Below are positions 45,210-57,300 of a stretch of 64,000 nucleotides of DNA, in pieces (the first letter of the stretch is position 1; each line of letters starts with the position of its first letter). The DNA is taken from the NCBI RefSeq assembly GCF_009664365.1, contig NZ_CP044310.1, positions 1,375,001 through 1,439,000 of the forward strand. The letters run 5' to 3'. The notes under the pieces were generated by a model. It did no database searches and was not told the DNA's origin. It saw only the letters and a list, made by a program, of their open reading frames with translations. Source of the stretch: Paenibacillus xylanilyticus (lineage in GTDB: Bacteria > Bacillota > Bacilli > Paenibacillales > Paenibacillaceae). The position numbers and the translations under genes were made by a program.

Positions 45210-46040
45210 GTGAAAATAGCCAAGGTCATTAACAACAATGTAATCAGCACATATCAGACAGACGGGGCTGAGCTTGTCGTGATGGGACGAGGAATTGCCT
45301 TCAAGAAGAAACCGGGAGATAAAGTAGACGAGACCCGCATCCAGAAGGTATTTGCCCTTAAGAATAAGCAGACTTCTGATAATTTCAAAATGCTGCTGCG
45401 TGAAGTTCCGATCGAACTGATCGAAATTGTCGAGGAGGTCATCACCCACGCTAAGGATAACATGGGGAGAAGCCTGAATGAAAATATTTACGTCTCCTTG
45501 ACGGATCATATTCATTTTGCAATCGAACGCTATCGCGAGGGTGTCGATATTAAAAATGTGATGTTATGGGAGATTAAACAGCTCTATAAGTCTGAATTTA
45601 TTCTAGGATTGAACACGCTGGAACAGATCAAATCCAGGCTTGGATACGAGCTTCCCGAAGATGAGGCTGCCTTCATCGCGCTGCATATCGTGAATGCAGA
45701 AATGAATGAAGAAGTTGTGACCACGATGAACATGACCAAATTCATTCAGCAAATCATCAACATTGCGAAATATCATTTCAAGATGGAATTTGACGAGGAA
45801 TCCCTTAGCTATTTTCGGTTCATCACCCATCTGAAGTTCTTCTCGCAGCGAGTATTAAATGGAACGCATTATAACAACAACTATGACCATATCTACGACA
45901 TGATTAAAGAGAAGCATCAAGAAGCAGCGGCCTGCACGGAAAAAATCCAAATGTTTGTCAAAAAGGAATACGATCACGACCTGACGAACGAGGAAAAACT
46001 GTATCTGACGGTGCATATTGAAAGAGTAGTTAATCGTTAA
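45210..46040 (+). CDS. licT: BglG/LicT-family transcriptional antiterminator
   Basis: An RNA-binding antiterminator controlled by PTS phosphorylation. The N-terminal CAT domain (KIAKVINNNVISTYQ ... ELVVMGRGIAFKKKPGDKVD) binds RAT hairpins; two PRD domains follow, with the regulatory histidines in LTDHIHFAIERY, FIALHIVNAEM, FITHLKFFSQR and LTVHIERV. Known relatives are inactivated by phosphorylation from the sugar permease when substrate is absent and activated by HPr. The frame allows GTG at 45186 and ATG at 45204, but the family starts MKIAKVINNNV, and GGGGG before it fits GTG at 45210. It lies between a GH1 gene and the PTS gene, both with RATs. Confidence 0.94.
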   Translation: MKIAKVINNNVISTYQTDGAELVVMGRGIAFKKKPGDKVDETRIQKVFALKNKQTSDNFKMLLREVPIELIEIVEEVITHAKDNMGRSLNENIYVSLTDHIHFAIERYREGVDIKNVMLWEIKQLYKSEFILGLNTLEQIKSRLGYELPEDEAAFIALHIVNAEMNEEVVTTMNMTKFIQQIINIAKYHFKMEFDEESLSYFRFITHLKFFSQRVLNGTHYNNNYDHIYDMIKEKHQEAAACTEKIQMFVKKEYDHDLTNEEKLYLTVHIERVVNR

Positions 46041-46050
46041 TAAATAAATG

Positions 46051-46080
46051 TTGACAAAAATGGTTTTATAATTATATTAT
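46051..46080 (+). promoter_or_regulatory. Promoter of the PTS gene
   Basis: TTGACA at 46051-46056, an 18-base spacer and TATTAT at 46075-46080, in an AT-rich stretch directly after the antiterminator gene. Confidence 0.7.
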
Positions 46081-46111
46081 GTGATTAACAGGAAAAACAT
46101 ATGATTTAACT

Positions 46112-48128
<2,017 letters not shown>

Positions 48129-48162
48129 CTTCATCAATACATGCATTTACCTTCTAAAAATG

Positions 48163-48205
48163 AATGGCCTTTGGTTCAATGAACCGAGGGCCATTTCTTA
48201 TTTTT
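48163..48205 (+). terminator. Terminator after the PTS gene
   Basis: AATGGCC (48163-48169) pairs with GGCCATT (48189-48195), with an inner GGTTC/GAACC helix, followed by TCTTATTTTT. Confidence 0.85.
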
Positions 48206-48393
48206 CGGCTAACAAACGTCATTTTGGTTCAAAAAAATTCAAAACACTGATAAAGAACCGCTTTGTTATCCATTATTGAATCGTAGGATGCATTATCACA
48301 CGCTGGCGATTTTCGGGTGAAATGACGTATTGTCAGGGAGCTTTGGATTTTGCATAATAACAATGCTTCACAGATGAGAGATGGAAGGAAGTA

Positions 48394-50217
48394 ATGATCA
48401 TGCTTGGCAAAATGAAGAGAATCTTAATCGGCAGACCGATGAAATCGGCTGAACTGGATGCAGAAAAGTTGGGGAAATGGAAGGCACTCGCCATCCTGTC
48501 CTCCGATGCGCTATCCTCTGTAGCCTATGGAACGGAACAGATTTTGCTGGTGCTCGTAGCGGCCGGATTTGCCGCCTTGTGGTATTCTGTGCCCATTTCC
48601 ATCGCCGTACTCGGATTACTCGTCATTTTAATTTTTTCCTACCGTCAGACGATATTTGCTTATCCTACAGGTGGCGGTGCGTATATCGTAGCCAAGGATA
48701 ATCTGGGGACAACATCCAGCCTAATTGCTGGAGGATCTCTGCTGGTCGATTATATTCTAACGGTTGCTGTAAGTTCATCTGCAGGGACGGATGCCATTAC
48801 ATCGGCTTTTCCGGTGCTTCATGATTACAGCGTAGTGATTGCACTAATAATGATTGTTTTTCTGACGATTATGAATTTGCGGGGGGTTACGGAATCGGCT
48901 TCCGTACTGGCCATTCCGATCTACCTGTTTATCTTTTCAATTGCGGTTTTGATTATATCGGGCGGCATTAAGTTTCTGACAGGCGGCATGGAAGCAGCCG
49001 CGCCTGAATTCGGAACAAGTCTGTCGCATGTGAGTATATTTCTGCTGCTGAAGGCATTCAGCTCCGGCTGCTCTGCTCTAACCGGTGTGGAGGCCGTTAG
49101 TAATGCCATCCCGAACTTCAAGCAGCCTGCCGAAAAAAATGCAGCTGGCACGCTGATGCTCATGGGATGCATTCTCGGGGTTATGTTTATCGGGATCACC
49201 TTGCTCGCCTTCGGTTACGGAGTGAAGCCGGATCCCCATGCTACGGTGATATCACAGATTGCCGAAGCAACCTTCGGCAGAGGGTGGATGTATTTTATCA
49301 TTCAAGGTGTAACGGCACTCATCTTGTTCCTGGCAGCAAATACGGCGTATTCCGCATTCCCACTGCTGTCCTTCATGATGGCCAAGGACAAATATATGCC
49401 TCATATGTTTATGGTTAGGGGAGACCGGCTGGGCTTCTCGAACGGGATTATTTTTCTGAGTGTCATGTCTGCCTTGCTTGTTGTTGGATTCAAAGGAAAT
49501 ACGGAAAGCCTGATCCCGCTCTACGCGGTGGGTGTGTTTATCCCATTCACCCTGTCGCAGCTCGGCATGATGATTCGCTGGATCAAAGTGAAGCCGTCAG
49601 GCTGGCAGATGAAGCTGCTGGTGAATACGATTGGTATGCTGACCACACTGTCGATCACTTTGATCTTCATTTTCACCAAGTTCACGCAAACGTGGGTCAT
49701 CTTTATCTTTTTGCCGCTTGTTGTATATGTCTTTATGCGTATTCACCGCCATTACTGCAATATCGCAGATGAGCTGCGCATTGATATTAAGCTTGATAAG
49801 CCAGCCCAAAAAGGCAATACGATCGTCATTCCGGTTGCTGGGATTACACGGGTGGTCATGAACACGATCAGTTATGCACAGACGATGTCGGATCATGTGG
49901 TGGCCTTGTATATCGGATTCGATGATGAGTCCATCCGCAAGATGGAGCAGAAGTGGGAGGAATGGAACCCGGGTGTGCGACTGGTTGTTATCAAATCGAG
50001 ATACCGCAGCATTATGGGCCCGCTGAAGAAATTCATCGATACTGTGGAGTGGAAAACGGCCGAGACCGACCATATCACCATTTTGATTCCGCAGTTCATC
50101 ACCAAGCATTGGTGGCAAAATGTACTGCATAACCAGACCAGCTTCATGATCCGGGCTTATCTGATTAATTATAAAGACGTGATTGTGACGACGGTACCTT
50201 ATCATCTTAATCGATAG
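48394..50217 (+). CDS. kimA: KimA-like high-affinity potassium importer (APC superfamily)
   Basis: A 607-residue transporter closely resembling B. subtilis KimA (YdaO), a K+/H+ symporter. Shared blocks include LSSDALSSVAYGTEQIL, YPTGGGAYIVAKDNLG, LVDYILTVAVSSSAGTDAITSAFPVLHDY, LKAFSSGCSALTGVEAVSNAIP and RGDRLGFSNGIIFL, covering twelve helices; the C-terminal ~150 residues are cytoplasmic (VIPVAGITRVVMNTISYAQTMSD). KimA is regulated by c-di-AMP, at the protein and by the ydaO riboswitch in B. subtilis; I see no clear match to that riboswitch in the 190 bases upstream. GGAAGGAAG precedes the ATG; an in-frame ATG at 48400 is an alternative. Confidence 0.85.
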   Translation: MIMLGKMKRILIGRPMKSAELDAEKLGKWKALAILSSDALSSVAYGTEQILLVLVAAGFAALWYSVPISIAVLGLLVILIFSYRQTIFAYPTGGGAYIVAKDNLGTTSSLIAGGSLLVDYILTVAVSSSAGTDAITSAFPVLHDYSVVIALIMIVFLTIMNLRGVTESASVLAIPIYLFIFSIAVLIISGGIKFLTGGMEAAAPEFGTSLSHVSIFLLLKAFSSGCSALTGVEAVSNAIPNFKQPAEKNAAGTLMLMGCILGVMFIGITLLAFGYGVKPDPHATVISQIAEATFGRGWMYFIIQGVTALILFLAANTAYSAFPLLSFMMAKDKYMPHMFMVRGDRLGFSNGIIFLSVMSALLVVGFKGNTESLIPLYAVGVFIPFTLSQLGMMIRWIKVKPSGWQMKLLVNTIGMLTTLSITLIFIFTKFTQTWVIFIFLPLVVYVFMRIHRHYCNIADELRIDIKLDKPAQKGNTIVIPVAGITRVVMNTISYAQTMSDHVVALYIGFDDESIRKMEQKWEEWNPGVRLVVIKSRYRSIMGPLKKFIDTVEWKTAETDHITILIPQFITKHWWQNVLHNQTSFMIRAYLINYKDVIVTTVPYHLNR

Positions 50218-50406
50218 AGCTGTGCCACTGCCTTTTGGGCAGTCGCGCCTTATCTGAATTCTACCGATGACTTTGCCTTTACCATGCTATCGCAATTAGC
50301 CAATGATCTTAACTAATCGACAAGTTCATTTGGACGTATTGTAGATTATTGTAAAAAAAGGATGGTAATATTACAGCATACCTGTTTATATTTCGTTTAC
50401 ACAACG

Positions 50407-50449
50407 AACCGCAGCAATATCCCGTAATGGGGATTACTGCGGTTTTTTT
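50407..50449 (+). terminator. Terminator in the kimA-ugpA gap
   Basis: AACCGCAG (50407-50414) pairs with CTGCGGTT (50437-50444) with an inner helix, then TTTTTTT. The rest of the 428-base gap (50218-50645) shows a small ACTGCC/GGGCAGT hairpin and no gene. Confidence 0.85.
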
Positions 50450-50645
50450 CGTTCGTTTATAAGCCTTCAACCTGTCGATCTGAATGATCGTTCATATGTA
50501 AAGTCCCTAATCCACGATTAACGTGAAGTTGATTCTGAGTGAATCCTGCTGTGACATTTGACTTTTACACTAGATAACGTGGTGTTGATGAAGCTTAAGT
50601 TACATTCACACACCGAATGCATAGACCAAGGGGGAAGAAAATCCG

Positions 50646-51608
50646 ATGAGTGAGCTTGACAACCGGATCAGCTTGCCCGCCGCCAGACGGCGCGTATCCG
50701 ATACCAAAGAGCGCCGGACAGCTTCGCTGCGAGTACAGCGGATGCGGGAGAATCTGCTGGCCTATGGTTTCCTGGCACCATCGCTGCTTTTGTTTGCAGT
50801 GTTTCTGTTTTACCCGATGTTCAAGTCTGTTTATCTGAGCTTGCACTCAACCGATCCAACCGGCCAAATCGCGGCTTATGTGGGACTGGACAACTTCAAG
50901 GCTGTGTTTCAGTCGGGACTGTTCTTACAGGGCATGAAAGTAACGCTGCTGTTTGTCCTGTTTACGGTGCCAACCGGCATACTGGCTGCCCTGATTCTGG
51001 CCGCGCTGACTCACAATCGTTTCAAGGGCATGCGCTTGTTCCAGTTTGTGTTCTCTCTGCCTGTTGTATTATCGGTTGGTTCATCGGCTGTCATCTGGAA
51101 GTTCCTGTTCCACCCGACTCTGGGCATGTTGAATTATCTGCTTAGCAAGGTGGGTATCGATCCAATCCCCTGGCTGACCAGTCCGGATTGGGCGCTAGTC
51201 TCCATTTCCATCATGACGATCTGGATGAATCTTGGATTCAATTACATTATCTTGTCCAGCGGATTGCAGGGCATCCCGGATGAGATCTATGAAAGTGCGA
51301 AGATTGATGGTGCAGGACCTCTGGTTACGTTTCGCAAAATCTCCATGCCACTGCTTTCACCAACGCTGTTTTTTGTTACAGTCGTTTCGATTATCGGAGC
51401 CTTTCAGTCGTTTGGACAGATTAACATATTAACCCGTGGGGGCCCAATGGATAGTACCAATGTATTCGTCTATTCGATCTATCAGGAAGCCTTCGTGAAT
51501 TTCCGCTTCGGAACGGGAAGTGCACAGGCACTCATTCTCTTCGCGGTCATTATGCTGCTGACCCTGATTCAGTTCAAGTGGGTGGAAAGGAAAGTGCATT
51601 ACCAATGA
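50646..51608 (+). CDS. ugpA: ABC sugar/glycerol-3-phosphate transporter permease (UgpA-like)
   Basis: The first of two membrane subunits. Six helices are visible in 320 residues, starting YGFLAPSLLLFAVFLFYPMFKSVYLSL, with the ATPase-contacting EAA loop IYESAKIDGAGPLVTFRKISMPLLSP near residue 218. AAGGGGGAAG supports the ATG. The gene is followed without a gap by the second permease gene (overlapping ATGA). The assignment to the Ugp branch rests mainly on the binding protein of the same operon. Confidence 0.85.
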   Translation: MSELDNRISLPAARRRVSDTKERRTASLRVQRMRENLLAYGFLAPSLLLFAVFLFYPMFKSVYLSLHSTDPTGQIAAYVGLDNFKAVFQSGLFLQGMKVTLLFVLFTVPTGILAALILAALTHNRFKGMRLFQFVFSLPVVLSVGSSAVIWKFLFHPTLGMLNYLLSKVGIDPIPWLTSPDWALVSISIMTIWMNLGFNYIILSSGLQGIPDEIYESAKIDGAGPLVTFRKISMPLLSPTLFFVTVVSIIGAFQSFGQINILTRGGPMDSTNVFVYSIYQEAFVNFRFGTGSAQALILFAVIMLLTLIQFKWVERKVHYQ

Positions 51609-52426
51609 AGACACCGTGGACGAAATCGCTATTGTATGTGTTGCTTACCATCTGTGCGGCGTTAGTGCTGTATCCGGTGCTGTACACCTTTTTCATGGCC
51701 GTCATGACGCCTGAGGATGCCAGTGCCTATCCGCCGCATATCATTCCGAAGTCGATCGATTTATCCAACTTTACCGAAGTGTTTGATATCGTTCCCATCG
51801 GTTCCTTCATCGGAAATACATTCCTGGTTGCAGGTCTGACGATGCTCGGACAGCTGATAACAGCGAGTATGGCTGCGTATGCTTTTGCCAAAATGCAGTT
51901 TAAAGGGAAGAACGTTGTCTTCAGCATGTTTGTCGCAACGATGATGATCCCGTGGGAAGTCACCATGATTCCCAATTATCTGACCATCCGCAGTTGGGGG
52001 TGGCTGGATAGCTATCAAGGGCTTACCGTACCATTTCTGGCCACGGCATTCGGCACATTCCTGTTAAGACAGTTTTTCATGCAGCTGCCGAAGGAGCTAT
52101 TTGAGGCGGCAAAGATCGATGGGTGCGGACATATCCGCTATTTTGTATCCCATGTTCTGCCGCTATCCCGTCCTGCATTAGGAACGCTGGCGATCTATTC
52201 ATTCCTGAATATGTACAACTCGTATCTCTGGCCACTGCTTGTAACCAACACCCCAGAGATGAGAACGGTACAGATCGGAATTTCGATGCTGGAGTTCCAG
52301 GAATCCACGGCGTGGAACCTGGTATTTGCCGGAACGGCACTAGTTATCCTGCCGTCGCTGCTGCTGCTTGTTTTTGGGTTGAAACAGCTTGTCCGGGGTA
52401 TGGCTGCAGGCGCGCTGAAGGGTTAG
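51605..52426 (+). CDS. ugpE: ABC sugar/glycerol-3-phosphate transporter permease (UgpE-like)
   Basis: The second membrane subunit, about 273 residues. Six helices; the EAA loop is LFEAAKIDGCGHIRYFVSHVLPLSRPAL near residue 165, with the MALG-type LRQFFMQLPKE segment before it. The start is the ATG overlapping the UgpA stop codon; a GGAAAGGAAAG sits ~12 bases upstream. The frame is open into ugpA but the overlap start is standard. The subunit precedes the binding-protein gene by 292 bases, a gap that shows no gene. Confidence 0.85.
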   Translation: MKTPWTKSLLYVLLTICAALVLYPVLYTFFMAVMTPEDASAYPPHIIPKSIDLSNFTEVFDIVPIGSFIGNTFLVAGLTMLGQLITASMAAYAFAKMQFKGKNVVFSMFVATMMIPWEVTMIPNYLTIRSWGWLDSYQGLTVPFLATAFGTFLLRQFFMQLPKELFEAAKIDGCGHIRYFVSHVLPLSRPALGTLAIYSFLNMYNSYLWPLLVTNTPEMRTVQIGISMLEFQESTAWNLVFAGTALVILPSLLLLVFGLKQLVRGMAAGALKG

Positions 52427-52718
52427 TTAAGTAAATATGTTGTGCATTCAGGATGGCGGGTTTTGTTACCCAGGAGCGAATAAATAAGGCGCACTCTTAA
52501 AATTAAGTTCTTCAACGGCTGCAATTAGTGAAGGGAACGAAATCGATTCTGTAGAAGCGGAGCGTTCGCCTTTGTCTCGAAATTTAAACAACTAAAACTA
52601 ATTCAAATAAATCTGGAGACAACAGCGATCGAAAGAACGATTCGTAACCGTAACGACTAAATTGCAGGACGTAAGCACTTGATTTTTGAAATGAGCCACA
52701 AATAAAAGGAGAGAGATT

Positions 52719-54083
52719 ATGCGTTTGAAAAAAAGAGGCACATTTGCATTGATGTTGGCTGCACTCATGTTGGTGATATCCGCCTGCGGCGGCAAAACAG
52801 ATACAAGCAGTCCGGTAAGTGGAGCTCAAGCGGATGCGGCAGCTGCTGAGCCGACTCAACTGACGTGGTGGCATTCCATGTCCGGAGCAGGGGAGAAAGC
52901 CATTAACCAGCTCGCTTCCGATTTCAATGCAAGCCATCCGGATATTCAGGTTAAAGCAATCTATCAAGGGAAATACGATGAGAGTCTAAACAAGCTGAAA
53001 GCATCCATGGGATCAGACAGCGGTCCGGATATCATCCAGGTATACGAGATTGGCAGCAAGTTTATGATCGATTCAGGCATGATCACACCAGTACAGAATT
53101 TTATCGACAAAGACAAGTTCGACCTGTCCCAACTGGAGCCGAATATCATCCGTTATTACACGATTGATGGCAAACTGAACGCCATGCCTTTTAACACTTC
53201 GAACCCGATTCTATACTACAACAAAGATATGTTTAAGGCAGCAGGTCTTGACCCAGAGAATCCGCCGAAGACGTATGAAGAGTTTGAACAAGCGGCGAAA
53301 GCACTGGCGAAAGACGGCAAGCCGAGTGCATCCATGGCCATCTACGGCTGGTTCATGGAGCAGTTCTTCGCAAACCAGAATGCAGATTATGTAAACAATG
53401 GTAACGGAAGAGATGGCGCTGCAACGGAATCTCTCTTAAATTCCGAAGCGGGTGTGAAGACGCTGACTTGGTGGAAAAAGATGATTGATGAGAAGACACT
53501 CTCCAATCTGGGGCGCAGCACAGATGATACCACGGCGGCATTTACCGCAGAGCAAATCGGTATGACACTGGATTCCACCGCTGGATTGCGCAAAATTGTA
53601 GAAGGTGCTGGTGGCAAATTTGAACTGGGAACAGGCTTCCTGCCTCGTCCGGCAGATGCCAAAGAAGGCGGTGTGGTTGTAGGCGGTGCAAGCCTGTACA
53701 TCATGAACAACAAGTCGGAAGCACAGCAGCAGGCTGCTTGGGAATTCATCAAGTACTTGGCGACACCTGAAGTACAAGCCAACTGGAGTGTTGCGACAGG
53801 ATACTTCCCAATTACGACAGCAGCCTACGATCAGCAAGTATTAAAGGATAATATGGCGAAGTACCCGCAATTCCAGACAGCAGTCGACCAATTGCACGCT
53901 TCCGCTGATTCGACAGCAACATCCGGGGCGGTAATGGGCGTATTCCCGGAAGCTCGACAACTTGTCGAAGGAGCGATTGAGACCGTACTGAACGGAGAGG
54001 GTACACCGCAAGAAGCACTCGATGCAGCTGCGAAACAAATTACAGACAAGATTGCGCAGTATAACAGCACGGTGAAGAAGTAA
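52719..54083 (+). CDS. ugpB: Extracellular substrate-binding lipoprotein (UgpB-like)
   Basis: The membrane-anchored binding protein of the transporter. A lipoprotein signal is clear: MRLKKRGTFALMLAALMLVI then SAC with Cys23 as the lipidated residue. The mature part matches UgpB-type glycerol-3-phosphate binding proteins: WWHSMSGAGEKAINQLASDF, IIQVYEIGSKFMIDSG, ILYYNKDMFKAAGLDPENPP and GGASLYIMNNKSEAQ, then TGYFPITTAAYDQ. AAAGGAG precedes the ATG. No ATPase gene accompanies the operon, so a shared MsmX/UgpC-like ATPase elsewhere is likely. Substrate may be glycerol-3-phosphate or its diesters; a sugar is possible. Confidence 0.85.
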   Translation: MRLKKRGTFALMLAALMLVISACGGKTDTSSPVSGAQADAAAAEPTQLTWWHSMSGAGEKAINQLASDFNASHPDIQVKAIYQGKYDESLNKLKASMGSDSGPDIIQVYEIGSKFMIDSGMITPVQNFIDKDKFDLSQLEPNIIRYYTIDGKLNAMPFNTSNPILYYNKDMFKAAGLDPENPPKTYEEFEQAAKALAKDGKPSASMAIYGWFMEQFFANQNADYVNNGNGRDGAATESLLNSEAGVKTLTWWKKMIDEKTLSNLGRSTDDTTAAFTAEQIGMTLDSTAGLRKIVEGAGGKFELGTGFLPRPADAKEGGVVVGGASLYIMNNKSEAQQQAAWEFIKYLATPEVQANWSVATGYFPITTAAYDQQVLKDNMAKYPQFQTAVDQLHASADSTATSGAVMGVFPEARQLVEGAIETVLNGEGTPQEALDAAAKQITDKIAQYNSTVKK

Positions 54084-54098
54084 GATCGTATGGGAAAG

Positions 54099-54139
54099 AA
54101 GAATGGATGCGGCGACAATGCTGTATCCATTCTTTATTG
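54099..54139 (+). terminator. Terminator after ugpB
   Basis: AAGAATGGAT (54099-54108) pairs with ATCCATTCTT (54125-54134) around a 16-base loop, followed by a T-rich tail. Confidence 0.75.
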
Positions 54140-54285
54140 TTGAGTAAAATAAAATGGATTATTGTGTTAAATTTTGTTTAAAAGTATACAAACGACAAAT
54201 ATAGACAAAAAATTCTATTTACGAAAGTATAGTAAATCATCCATAATCAAAATGGTGATTAGCACAAAATAGGAGGATAGGAGAG

Positions 54286-54324
54286 ATGGGAATTGTTATA
54301 AATCTACTTATTGTATTTATCTAA
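54286..54324 (+). CDS. Possible 12-residue leader peptide ahead of the RHS gene
   Basis: ATG GGA ATT GTT followed by hydrophobic codons and TAA (MGIVINLLIVFI). It is preceded by an unusually rich purine site AGGAGGATAGGAGAG and ends 20 bases before the RHS start, whose own site is GGAGAGG. The strong site implies ribosomes load here; it may couple or attenuate RHS translation. Chance is possible given its length. Confidence 0.3.
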   Translation: MGIVINLLIVFI

Positions 54325-54344
54325 CTGAAACGGAGAGGAATATT

Positions 54345-57300
54345 TTGAAGCTTCTTATAAAAAAAACGCTATCTATCATTCTTAGTGCAATTCTTATATT
54401 GGAGTTAATTGGAAACATTTTACCTATGATTACATATGCCGAAGAGCAAAGTCTGTCGCCCGAAATTATTCAAATTCTCATCGACGAATTTGATACCACA
54501 GAATTCTTTATTCAGGACTATTTAAATAAAGGATATAAACTTAATGAAGTAGTAGCAGCATTTTACAAATCAAGAGAAAACGGAATATCATTCGAAGAGG
54601 CTTTGCGGGCTATTCATCCCGAAGAAGTTAACGAGTCAGCTAGCGTGACCAGTGATGTCTATACAGATTTGCTTGTTGAAAATGAGGTGCCGATGGTAAG
54701 CGTTGAAGCAAATCAATCGGGAATTATGCAACGTTACGAAACGTTTGCGGTCACTGAAGAAGTTTATACCAAACCTGCGGAAGATCCCAGTACATCTGTG
54801 GAAGACGAAAAAGAACTAGATGTGACTGAGCCAGATTCTTCGGAACCCGTGGACCCTGCGACAGAAACTTCAGAGGAAGAGGATGAATCCTCAACAGAGC
54901 CATTACAGGAACCGTCTCCTTCAACAGATGAAGAAAGGATTGCAGAAACTAATGAATATCAGCCCAAAGAAGAAAATGTGAAAGAACCACAAACGACGGA
55001 TAACACAGAGAGTTCGGTATTGATGAAGAAAGAAGCACCAGTTATTCAGTCTCTTGCCGTCTCTACAAGCGTACCCGATCCTGGAAAACATGTATCTGAA
55101 AAGGCACCTGTCTTTGATAGGAAGTCGTTTAACGAAGCGCCATATACGGTAGGCCAAAACGGTGAAACGATATCGACACTTAGCGGAGGTCTCATTCTGG
55201 AGCATACCGATGCTACTTTGCCTGGACGAGGGGGTATGTCGTTTTCTCTCGAAAGGCAATACAACTCAGGTTCAGCACAATTTTATGATATGGACGTAGG
55301 CTATAATACGTACGACTATCCCATATACCAATACTTCGTTACGTATAATGCTGTTAAGAAAAAGATAATTCCACTTTATCATGTCAAGTACACAGAGAAT
55401 ATGTGGATTCAATGGGACAACAATGGGGATGGCATAGTCGATTCCGAAACGGCAATCATTGAAACAAATACACTTAAGAAGGGAACCTACACAACAGAAG
55501 CTGAAGCAAATGAAGTAGCCAGCCATAGAATCGTGTACTTTACTGAGCCTCAAACGCTTTTCGTACAAAAGACGCAATACAACAACCAAGATAACTTCCC
55601 TACCAGTTTGGCCTATAACGAGGGTGGATTTATTGGTACTTTGAGCAAATATGGAAGCTCAAAAGTTGTTTCTGGCCAATATACACCGGCCCAAACAATC
55701 ACAGCGCCACAACAGACATGTACCAATGAAATTGCAGGAAAGTATGATTCTAAAGGTAATTGGGTACAAACTGGAACGGAAAGTCCATGTCCACAAACGA
55801 AAACCGCAACGGTGCAGGGAAAAACTATTACGTTAACTCGTACTTCCGTCACAAATACTAAGGCTTGTCCTTCACCCAATAAAGCGGGGGCAAATTATCC
55901 ATGCACCAAGTCTTGGACAGCCTATTACAATGGATCCGTGATTATACCCGCTTCTGATACACGTAGTTATTCACAAGCTTATGCTGGTACTGTAGAAAAG
56001 CCTGGATCCTACTCATCTCGGAGATATGACCCCTGGGTGAATTTGGGGAACGGTGCTAAGCAGCGTAGAGTATACAATGTGAACGAAAAACCTTGGGTTG
56101 AAATTGAAATTACCGAGGGAAATGTGGAGGCGGCGACGTTAGCTACTGATGGAACTGGCTGGTTAGAAGCAAATGACATGAAAACATTTGTTAACTCTAA
56201 TCCAGGATTATATTACGCCTATGACGAGGGGTATAACTACTATTTCGCCTCCAATCCAGCTGCAGAAATACGGGCATATCAAGTGGGCAACGGTACAGAT
56301 GTAACCTATTACAATAAAACAGTGCCTGCTGCTATCGACAAACGCGCACCACTCGGAAAAGGTTGGTCCTGGAAGCTACCGTATATTGAAAAAGAGAAAG
56401 GAAAATCATTCGCCGTTCTTGCGGATGGAAGCCGGTACGAAATTACAGGTAATACCCTTAAAGGGATCGATTGGGAAGGGACAACAGTAACACAGAATTC
56501 TTCGGTAACGGTAAACGGTGAGACATCTCAGCAAGTGATTACCTCTGCGGATGGACTGTCCAAACAGTACTATACAGCAGACGGACGTTTGTTGCAGATT
56601 TCGGATTCTCATCAAAATGATATTCAGTTCTTCTATGAACAGAATGCTACGTATCAAAGTAAGTTACTCACGCAAGTAAGGGATTCCATTGGTAATACTA
56701 TCCGGATCGATTATACATCTTCGGCTGTAACAATCAAGCAAAGTGAGCGCACCGTTATATATCAAAAGAAGACTCAAAACGGAGTTGAGCTTCTTGATTC
56801 AGTAATTGATCCACTTGGCCGTAAAACGACTTATTCCTATAAACTGTCAGATGCCAAGTTTAACTTGCTTGCTTTCAGTCCCGAACGAGCGATTTCCAAT
56901 CCATATGCGTTGCTTACATCTGTCCAGCATCAGACGGGGGCCAAGACCTTTTATGAATATGAAAACTCTCCAGTAAAACGCTACATTGGAGCAGATTCAT
57001 TAAATGAAGCTTATCGCGTGCTGACTCGTAGAGATCAGTTGACGTATGAAAATGGCAATACCGAGGACTATAACCGTCAAACTGTAAGTTACACCTCTGA
57101 CCTGGGCGCTAGTTTCGGACAAAAGGCGACCTTGGGAACGACGATTCGTAACGGATTGACTGAGACGCAATATACGTATCGTAAAGAGGTTCATAGCACG
57201 GAGACACCAGCTGCATATTATCTGGATCGTACGACCGTGAGTGGGGAAGGAAAAACTCAAACGACAAACTATACTTACGGAAAAACGGTTATAGGACGCA

